Assembly (NCBI GenBank): GCA_036961445.1
Contig: JBALVO010000190.1
Span: forward strand, 1-5,176
Length of the DNA stretch: 5,176 nucleotides
Direction of reading: 5' to 3'
Origin: JBALVO01 sp036961445
GTDB taxonomy: Bacteria; Pseudomonadota; Gammaproteobacteria; Pseudomonadales; Halieaceae
Shown here one piece after another: positions 4,914 to 5,176 of this stretch; position 1 is the stretch's first letter; every line of letters begins with the position of its first letter. The notes below the pieces were generated by a model. The model made no database searches, was not told where the DNA came from, and saw nothing but the letters and a program-made list of their open reading frames with translations. Both the position numbers and the translations under genes were made by a program.

Positions 4914-4915
4914 CT
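4910..4915 (+). promoter_or_regulatory. Candidate -10 box for the patatin-like gene
   Basis: TATACT matches the -10 consensus at five of six positions, 24 bases before the ATG. The only -35-like hexamer, TTGTCA at 4882-4887 in the element repeat, is 22 bases away, which is too far for a standard sigma70 promoter, so the call is weak. Confidence 0.25.
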
Positions 4916-4939
4916 CTCTTCAAGTAAGTGAGAAACCCT

Positions 4940-5176
4940 ATGACCGAATCTGCCCCCCCGATAAAACGAGCACTCATTCTGTCCGGCGGCGGTGGTCGCG
5001 GCGCATACCAGGTGGGTGTCTGGCGCCGGCTTCAGGAAATCGGTTGGCAGCCGGATATAGTCTGCGGCACCTCTATCGGCGCCATTAATGGCGCCCTGAT
5101 AGGCTCGGGCTGGGATGCCAGACGGCTTGAGGCGTTTTGGGAATCACTGGATCGAAAGCGAGCTTTTCGCGTCTCA
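4940..5176 (+). CDS. Patatin-like phospholipase, N-terminal part (runs off the window)
   Basis: The first 79 codons of a patatin-like serine lipid acyl hydrolase; the frame is still open at the window edge. Residues 10-22 read RALILSGGGGRGA, the glycine-rich oxyanion-hole loop (GGGxRG) at the start of the fold. VCGTSIGAINGALIG (41-55) holds the GxSxG nucleophile elbow with Ser45. The catalytic Asp of the Ser-Asp dyad would lie downstream and is not visible. There is no signal peptide, so a cytoplasmic or membrane-associated location is likely. GTGAG (4928-4932), 7 bases before the ATG, is a fair ribosome binding site. The gene lies 42 bp after element C, so the element must form part of its upstream region. 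Which of the many bacterial patatin subgroups it belongs to cannot be judged from 79 residues. Confidence 0.9.
   Translation, partial: MTESAPPIKRALILSGGGGRGAYQVGVWRRLQEIGWQPDIVCGTSIGAINGALIGSGWDARRLEAFWESLDRKRAFRVS

Noticed and set aside
4882..4915. TTGTCA and TATACT as a complete outward promoter from element C
   Set aside because: The 22-bp spacer is too long for a sigma70 promoter; only the -10-like box is kept, at low confidence.

Overview
This window looks like chromosomal DNA of a gammaproteobacterium. A C-terminal tail resembling the elongation factor P-like protein YeiP lies at the left edge, followed by a close relative of the E. coli potassium channel Kch, a YfcA-like TSUP permease, a glycine-zipper lipoprotein and the start of a patatin-like phospholipase. 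No species can be named from the sequence alone.

Layout, left to right. 1-56: last codons of a yeiP-like gene (+). 54-921: element A, a REP-associated tyrosine transposase (RAYT) gene on the minus strand (80-781) between inverted ends with the core aaggggtcggtgacaa; its upstream end is an imperfect tandem of two 41-bp units. 1114-2367: kch (+). 2450-3232: TSUP permease (+). 3241-3783: element B, with different ends (core gggtcaggtcttg), holding a RAYT relic that keeps the N-terminal start region and the C-terminal helix-turn-helix but has lost the whole catalytic core. 3989-4579: glycine-zipper lipoprotein (+), followed by a hairpin plus T-run. 4677-4897: element C, only 221 bp, with the same ends as element A, but the RAYT gene is replaced by a decayed 48-codon fragment of an AraC-family regulator. 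4940-5176: patatin-like phospholipase (+), cut by the window edge.

How the parts relate. The host genes are all on the plus strand and look unrelated in function; kch and the TSUP gene, 82 bp apart with no convincing terminator, may be cotranscribed. The three elements form the more interesting layer. Each lies in an intergenic gap, and A and B sit 0-8 bp after a stop codon. In A and B the RAYT stop codon lies inside the terminal repeat. In C the AraC fragment runs in frame into the very same stop codon of the repeat. One transposase-bearing copy, one internally deleted copy of a second family, and one cargo-swapped mini-element therefore sit within 5 kb. The RAYT in element A is the only apparently intact enzyme here and is the natural candidate to have moved element C in trans.
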